Source: an uncultured Collinsella sp. | Lineage (GTDB): Bacteria; Actinomycetota; Coriobacteriia; Coriobacteriales; Coriobacteriaceae | Length of the DNA stretch: 64,000 nucleotides | NCBI GenBank assembly: GCA_934650095.1 | Contig: CAKUFT010000001.1 | Location: 1-64,000 of the forward strand | Direction: 5' to 3' | In this document: positions 59,520 through 64,000 of the stretch, piece after piece | How the letters are laid out: each line of letters begins with the position of its first letter | Position numbering within the stretch: the first letter of the stretch is position 1 | Translations under genes and position numbers: made by a program | The notes under the pieces: generated by a model | What the model was told of the DNA's origin: nothing | What the model saw: the letters and a program-made list of their open reading frames with translations, nothing else | The model's database searches: none

Positions 59520-60482
59520 ATGGCGGCGGAAACACCGTGCTCGGTCCTCTACAACGACATCCGATCGTTCGGCGGTCTCAAGCATCTCGAGATTGCGCGA
59601 ATGCTCATTAACGGCAATTCGTATGCAGGCAGTACCCTGCTCGACAAATGCTCTACCAACCGCTCGTACCTCACTCGCTACATCGTCCACCGCGAGCCCG
59701 ATCAGTGTGCGCCAGGTATCTACAATGACCTTACCGTCTCCACACTCAACCTTGCCGCCGCCATTAGCAACAAACTCGGCGGAGGCGAACGCGCCTATCA
59801 GGAAATATCCGAGCATTACAGCGGCCCGGCGGCCCAAGGCATGATGTCGATTCTCGCAGATTATGACCTTGACGACCGCCTCTACGCCAATGCCTTGGGG
59901 CGTATCAACAGCTCCGATGACCACAACCCCCGCGAAAAAAGCACGCTCTTCTTGATGCTCTTTGTGGCAACGGGTGCACTTGCCGATCCCGTTCAAGGCG
60001 TGGCCACCGTCGAGCGCTTTTGCGACAGCAAGACGGGCGGGCACTTTGGCACCACCGAAACTACCGTCGGACGTGGCTTTATGGGCAGCCTGGAGCAGCC
60101 GCGCACCGTCGCCCCCAACCTCGGTCTGCTCAGGACACATGCCGACAACTGCGTCGACATGCAAATCCATTCCCTCACACGCGATCCGCGCGGCACCGTG
60201 ATTGGTTCTTTGCCCAAAACCTCGCCCAGCATCACCGATGTGGGCGCCGACGCATCGCGCGAGCATCTTCGCATTTGGCTTGAGGGCGAGCACTGGTACG
60301 CCCAGGGCCTTGGATCGACCAACGGCACAGTGCTCGAATCGGGCGCGGGCGACGGCGATATTGTGATTGAGCCGCCGCGCGACCAACGCGAGCCCGGCAA
60401 GATCTATCCCCCGGTGGAAATCGAAAACAGCGACAGGCTCCATCTGGGTCTCTACACGACATTCCTTGTCATTGTGGATTAG
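59520..60482 (+). CDS. FHA domain protein
   Basis: A 320-residue soluble protein. The N-terminal 190 residues are helical and unrecognised. The FHA domain occupies about 220-320, with the phosphothreonine-binding elements DASREHLRIW and GLGSTNGTVL. The start at 59520 follows GGGGAGG; an upstream open extension is not protein-like. It sits between a zinc-ribbon membrane protein and the kinase gene at 60654, probably reading the phosphorylation marks set by that kinase. A strong terminator separates it from the kinase gene. Confidence 0.87.
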   Translation: MAAETPCSVLYNDIRSFGGLKHLEIARMLINGNSYAGSTLLDKCSTNRSYLTRYIVHREPDQCAPGIYNDLTVSTLNLAAAISNKLGGGERAYQEISEHYSGPAAQGMMSILADYDLDDRLYANALGRINSSDDHNPREKSTLFLMLFVATGALADPVQGVATVERFCDSKTGGHFGTTETTVGRGFMGSLEQPRTVAPNLGLLRTHADNCVDMQIHSLTRDPRGTVIGSLPKTSPSITDVGADASREHLRIWLEGEHWYAQGLGSTNGTVLESGAGDGDIVIEPPRDQREPGKIYPPVEIENSDRLHLGLYTTFLVIVD

Positions 60483-60484
60483 CG

Positions 60485-60516
60485 CGGGCGGTGATCGAAA
60501 GACGGTCACCGCCCGT
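60485..60516 (+). terminator. Terminator of the FHA gene
   Basis: GGGCGGTGA and TCACCGCCC arms (extendable with mismatches) directly after the stop codon, followed by GTCTTTCG. Confidence 0.75.
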
Positions 60517-60565
60517 CTTTCGTCTTCTACCTTCTGCGTCGTAACCGACAATACTCAACGGCATA

Positions 60566-60616
60566 CGTCGGCAGTGCGGCTATCATGGTGCTTTACCAAT
60601 AGCCGCACTGCCGACG
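60566..60616 (+). promoter_or_regulatory. Long perfect hairpin in the leader of the 60654 kinase gene
   Basis: CGTCGGCAGTGCGGCTAT (60566-60583) pairs perfectly with ATAGCCGCACTGCCGACG (60599-60616) around a 15-base loop, ending 38 bases before the start codon. There is no T-run, so it may be a regulator site, a translation control element or a mobile repeat. No TGTTGCGCAACA site was found for this gene. Confidence 0.5.
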
Positions 60617-60653
60617 CATACGCGCGGCAACCCATGCCAGACAAAGGAACGCC

Positions 60654-62738
60654 ATGGATACTACCGATAGCGCCTATGGCGACAAACTCATCCGTCTCGA
60701 CACGTTCGATACCGCCGTGGCAGTCGACCCCAGTGCCGAGGACGACGCCAAGCGCCGGTTTATGACGCTTATTCTTCAGACGGCATACCGCGACGGCGGC
60801 AATATCGGGCACGTGCTGCGCGCGACCAACACGAGCGGCGAGGTCTTTGCCGTCAAGCTGCTCAAGGACAACACCATCCTTTCCGGCCAGACGTCCGATC
60901 GCTCTGCCGAGCAAGCGGCTGCGCACCTGGCCAGCACCGCCGCGCTGTTCGAGGAGTACCGTCATCTGTGTACCGTCTCGCACCTGCGCGGATTTCCGCG
61001 CGTCTATGGCTACGGATCGTGCGAGGATGACCCGCTCATCCTCATGGAGTGGGTCGAGGGTACCTCGCTCAAGCAGGCGCTGCCCCTGCTTCCGCACGAC
61101 GCCTCGGGCGGGCTGACCACCCAGATGGTCGCCGCCGTCGGAAACGCCGTGCTACGCGCGCTCTTGATGACCCAAGGCCTCGTGAATCCGGTCGTCCATC
61201 GCGACCTGTCGCCTGCCAATATCATGTTCCGCACCACCAGCCGAACGCTCGAGCAGCAGATCGCCGATTGCTCCTTTGACCCCTGCCTCATCGACATGGG
61301 CTCCGCGACCATGGCACTCGGCGACGACACGATCACCCGACGTGCCGACATTTGGCGCTTTGCCACACCCGCATATGCCGCGCCCGAGATGCTCACACAG
61401 GATATCGAAGGCATCGCGGCCCTTCGCCGCTCGCCCGCGATCGACGTCTATGCGCTTTCGAGCATTCTGTACCAGCTCTACAGCGGTCGTAAGCCGTTCG
61501 ACATCGAGTCGACGGGTGCCGCGGCAACCGGCTCGTTCTACCTCATAAAGACCAAGACCAAGCCGGCACCGCTCAAGCCGCGCTGCGAGGACGATGAAGC
61601 GCTCGTCCAGATCATCATGAAAGGCATCTCGGTCGAACAGGGCGATCGCCCTACCGAGCAGCAGATGCTCGAGGTGCTCTCGGCATACCTCCCCGCTGCA
61701 GAATCTGAGGGCCGCGAGGGCGCAGGAGACGAGGCCGCAATTGATATCGATTCTGGCACGCACCTTAAGGTCGACGTCGCCGGCGAGCGCGCGCGAGAGA
61801 TCCTGGAGCAGGCCCGGCACGATGCCATGACCCGCCGCCGCTTTATTATCGGTGGCGTCGTTGCAGCCGTTGCGGGGCTCAGCGTCATTGGGGCGGCGAC
61901 CCATGGCTTTGGCATCCCCGACTACCTGGACGGCATCCGCGGTTCGCTTGACGACTACACTTGGGATCAGCTGCAGGAGATTTCGCTCAAGATTAAGGCC
62001 GCCGAGACCCGTAGCGAGGCACGCGAGATTGCCAAGCGCTACCACCTGCTCGATGCCGATGGGCATATCCCCTATCCGTGTACCAAGCGCGTGAAACTCA
62101 CCAACGGGCTGGAGGTCGGCGCGCAGCTTGTGGGCATCCGTCACGATGAGCTTCTGGACGGGACGGGCAAGGCCGGGCTGACGTTTATGTTCGATGCGGG
62201 TATTGCCGAGCGCAACGCTGCGGCTGAACCGCCGAGCGCCGGCTGGGCAGATTGCGAGCTGCGGGAATGGCTCGACAGCGACGGCCTTAAGCTGCTGCCC
62301 AACGAGTTGCGCGCGCTTATTAAGGCCGTCAAGAAGACCTCGAACAACGTGGGCGTCGCCAGAAGCGCTTCGTGTCTGAGTGAGCTGCCCGCGACGCTCT
62401 GGCTGCCCGCCATGGTCGAGCTGTGCGGCGTGCAGCCGCCCGATTCGTTTGCCGAGGACTATCACTACCTGGCAGACATCTACAACGGCGAAGGCAAGGA
62501 GTATCAGCTGTTCCACGAGCTTAAGGTGAGCCCATATTCCACCAACTCGACCATGGTGCGCCAGTGGAAGGGCAAGGACACCTGCTGGTGGGAGCGCACG
62601 GTGAGTCCCGACACGTCGGAGGAAAAGGGCACGGTCTATATCAACCGTGTCGGCGACGACGGCGACGTGTTTATGTACGCCACGCCCGCGAGCAAACCGG
62701 ACAAGCGGACCTGCGTGATCCCCGGGTTCTGTATTTAG
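60654..62738 (+). CDS. Receptor-type Ser/Thr kinase with DUF6273-like external domain
   Basis: A 694-residue protein. The kinase domain (about 30-340) has Lys in FAVKLL, catalytic HRDLSPANIMF, DMG in place of DFG (IDMGSA) and AAPEM. A linker leads to a transmembrane helix (about 400-420, after RRRFIIGG). The external part (about 430-694) is homologous to the secreted proteins at 27304 and 30795: YTWDQLQEISLKI, IAKRYHLLDADG, GKAGLTFMF, CELREWLDSDG and LWLPAMVELCG. This suggests a sensor that shares a ligand, or self-associates, with those secreted proteins. The ATG at 60654 follows AAAGGAAC. It is a paralogue of the 56731 kinase. Confidence 0.9.
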   Translation: MDTTDSAYGDKLIRLDTFDTAVAVDPSAEDDAKRRFMTLILQTAYRDGGNIGHVLRATNTSGEVFAVKLLKDNTILSGQTSDRSAEQAAAHLASTAALFEEYRHLCTVSHLRGFPRVYGYGSCEDDPLILMEWVEGTSLKQALPLLPHDASGGLTTQMVAAVGNAVLRALLMTQGLVNPVVHRDLSPANIMFRTTSRTLEQQIADCSFDPCLIDMGSATMALGDDTITRRADIWRFATPAYAAPEMLTQDIEGIAALRRSPAIDVYALSSILYQLYSGRKPFDIESTGAAATGSFYLIKTKTKPAPLKPRCEDDEALVQIIMKGISVEQGDRPTEQQMLEVLSAYLPAAESEGREGAGDEAAIDIDSGTHLKVDVAGERAREILEQARHDAMTRRRFIIGGVVAAVAGLSVIGAATHGFGIPDYLDGIRGSLDDYTWDQLQEISLKIKAAETRSEAREIAKRYHLLDADGHIPYPCTKRVKLTNGLEVGAQLVGIRHDELLDGTGKAGLTFMFDAGIAERNAAAEPPSAGWADCELREWLDSDGLKLLPNELRALIKAVKKTSNNVGVARSASCLSELPATLWLPAMVELCGVQPPDSFAEDYHYLADIYNGEGKEYQLFHELKVSPYSTNSTMVRQWKGKDTCWWERTVSPDTSEEKGTVYINRVGDDGDVFMYATPASKPDKRTCVIPGFCI

Positions 62739-62780
62739 AGGCGGAGGGCTGCTGCGACGGGGCTCCCGGCCCCGGCGTTT

Positions 62781-63078
62781 ATCTCAATCTGTAACATCTA
62801 GGACCCAAATACCGGCCTAACTGTTACAGATTGAGATGTTGAGCAGGCGGCGGGACGGTTTGTCTCAATCTGTAACATCTACTCGGCAAAAACGGGTCTA
62901 GTTGTTACAGAACGAGACAAACCCCAACCCCGCGAGACAACGTCTCAATCTGTAACAGTAAGAGGCCAAGAACCTCTCCAGATGTTACAGATTGAGACAT
63001 TTGGCAACCGCCGAATTGTTTGTCTCGATTTGTAACAGTTAGAGGCCATTTTCCCTGCTAGATGTTACAGAACGAGAC
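62781..63078. repeat. Second array of four palindromic repeat units, period 79-81 bp
   Basis: Units at 62781-62837, 62861-62919, 62942-62999 and 63021-63078, with arms close to TCTCAATCTGTAACA and TGTTACAGATTGAGA and variable centres. Start-to-start distances are 80, 81 and 79. It matches the array at 22207-22508 in arm sequence, unit number and period. It lies between the kinase stop and the promoter of the last gene. Confidence 0.92.
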
Positions 63079-63141
63079 GCTAGCTTGCCGAGGGCTTCGC
63101 CTCATAAATGTGACTCAAATGTGTCGATATTTCCTCGCCAA

Positions 63142-63178
63142 TGTTGCGCAACAGGAGCCCTTTCAAAGGTCTTAACGT
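63142..63178 (+). promoter_or_regulatory. TGTTGCGCAACA-type promoter of the 63220 gene
   Basis: Palindrome at 63142-63153, 19 bases, then -10 TAACGT (63173-63178). Last copy in the window, directly after the second repeat array. Confidence 0.86.
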
Positions 63179-63219
63179 ACGAATTGTCATAGGTACCCCT
63201 TCAATGATTGGGAGAAGAA

Positions 63220-64000
63220 ATGGCAAAGTACGCACCCAAACACTTGGAAACCTCGGGCGGCGCCGAGCCCCGTCGCGCATTCGCGGGTCACAAGACCGCG
63301 CGACTCGCCGTCACCGCAGCCACCACCATCGCAATGACCGGCTCGTCGTTGCTCGCCCCGTTCTCGGCATTTGCCAACGATGTGAGCGGCGCCACGGCAC
63401 AGGACGCAATCATGTCCCCGCTCGCCGTCCACGCCGGCGAGGCGGCAGGCTCCGCAGTAAAGACGAACGCCCAGAAGATTGCCGACTTGCAGGCCGCAAT
63501 CGACGCCACAAAGGCTGCCGAGGCAGAAGCCAAGTCCGACTACGACACGGCGGCTGCCCCCTATATCGAAAAACAGACGGCCCGCGACAACGCACAGACC
63601 GCCTACGACGCTTCCGTCTCCGACAATTCGCAGGCAGAGGCCGCCGCGCGTGCCGAATACGCTCGCCAGCTCGATGAAAGCGTCAAGGCGGCCGACAGCG
63701 CCAGTGCCACGCTAAAGGATGCCCAGAGCAAGCTCGACACGGCCAAGGCCGATGCCGAGGGCAAGACGAAGGCGCTCGACTCCGCAAAGCAGGCGGCAGC
63801 CGATGCACAAGCCAAGCTTGAGGAAGCCCAGAAGGCAGCCGCCAACGCAACGCCGGAGGAAATCAAGGCAGCCGAGCAGTCTGCCGCAGATGCCCAGAAG
63901 GTTCTTGACCAGGCAAAGGCCGCAAAGACCGCTGCCGACTCCGCGTTCGCCGACGCCCAGCAGGCTCAGAGCGCCGCACAGAGCGCTTACGACGAGGCAG
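63220..64000 (+). CDS. Secreted coiled-coil surface protein (partial, runs off the window)
   Basis: The start ATG at 63220 follows GGGAGAAG; the frame stays open to the window end (260 codons), so the gene is incomplete. The N-terminus has RRAFAGHKTARLAVTAATTI and a hydrophobic stretch ending near PFSAFAND, a signal peptide. From residue 75 on it is Ala/Lys/Asp/Gln-rich and strongly heptad-like (KIADLQAAIDATKAAEAEAK), a long extended coiled coil as in wall-anchored or adhesin stalks. The functional head is probably beyond the window. Its promoter ties it to the regulon of the signalling block. Confidence 0.82.
   Translation, partial: MAKYAPKHLETSGGAEPRRAFAGHKTARLAVTAATTIAMTGSSLLAPFSAFANDVSGATAQDAIMSPLAVHAGEAAGSAVKTNAQKIADLQAAIDATKAAEAEAKSDYDTAAAPYIEKQTARDNAQTAYDASVSDNSQAEAAARAEYARQLDESVKAADSASATLKDAQSKLDTAKADAEGKTKALDSAKQAAADAQAKLEEAQKAAANATPEEIKAAEQSAADAQKVLDQAKAAKTAADSAFADAQQAQSAAQSAYDEA

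Noticed and set aside
42586..62738. Type VII (ESX) secretion locus
   Set aside because: No WXG100 protein, no FtsK/SpoIIIE-type ATPase and no EccB/EccD-like membrane protein was seen. The AAA+ protein is ClpB-like.

Overview
The window looks like chromosomal DNA of an anaerobic gut Actinomycetota, most likely a Coriobacteriia of the Collinsella type. This rests on the high GC content, a FucO-type dehydrogenase, an [FeFe]-hydrogenase, PTS sugar uptake with BglG/LicT-type antitermination, and eukaryotic-type Ser/Thr kinases with PP2C and FHA proteins. No marker RNA gene is present, so the genus is inference. No rRNA, tRNA, transposase or cas gene was recognised.

Region 1 (1-22 kb) is mostly housekeeping and metabolic genes: fucO; a small low-GC cluster of three overlapping genes; a DUF1275 membrane protein; a YgiQ-type radical SAM protein; a CPBP protease; an orphan RelB-like protein; a four-gene operon joining a GltD-like flavoprotein, an [FeFe]-hydrogenase, a lipoprotein and a fused permease-ATPase ABC protein; an alpha-glucoside PTS operon (IIA, LicT-type antiterminator, IIBC, 6-phospho-alpha-glucosidase) with a visible antiterminator/terminator leader; a flavodoxin-ferredoxin protein; and a DEAD-box helicase with a long RG-rich tail.

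Region 2 (about 22.2-63.2 kb) is the unusual part. It is bracketed by two arrays, each of four palindromic repeat units with a period near 81 bp (22207-22508 and 62781-63078). Promoters in this block share one architecture not seen elsewhere in the window: a palindrome TGTTGCGCAACA, exactly 19 bases, then a -10 hexamer of TAnnnT type, usually with the start codon about 60 bases beyond the palindrome. I count fourteen promoters of this form, two of them sharing one palindrome and one with a degenerate palindrome. They drive a GNAT protein, many zinc-ribbon membrane proteins, secreted WG-repeat and DUF6273-like proteins, two large cytoplasmic proteins of unknown function, a Ser/Thr kinase, a surface protein, and a 14-kb minus-strand operon.

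That operon (56570 to 42586) encodes, in order, a coiled-coil protein, a zinc-finger/FHA protein, a small radical SAM protein, a ClpB-like AAA+ ATPase, a PP2C phosphatase, a 1162-residue membrane Ser/Thr kinase with eleven N-terminal ETVTV repeats, two paralogous small proteins, a membrane protein, and two paralogous membrane proteins with EF-hand-like loops. Nearby are a TrkA-N/RyR-like membrane protein with a TIR protein, a second FHA protein, and two more kinases. One kinase carries a DUF6273-like external domain also found in two secreted proteins. The kinase/PP2C/FHA/ClpB-like set recalls the threonine-phosphorylation pathway that controls type VI secretion, but no sheath, tube or baseplate gene is present. 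I read the block as one co-regulated, envelope-linked phospho-signalling system that I do not recognise as described. One of its secreted proteins carries a nine-G tract that breaks the reading frame where its paralogue has eight, which suggests phase variation.
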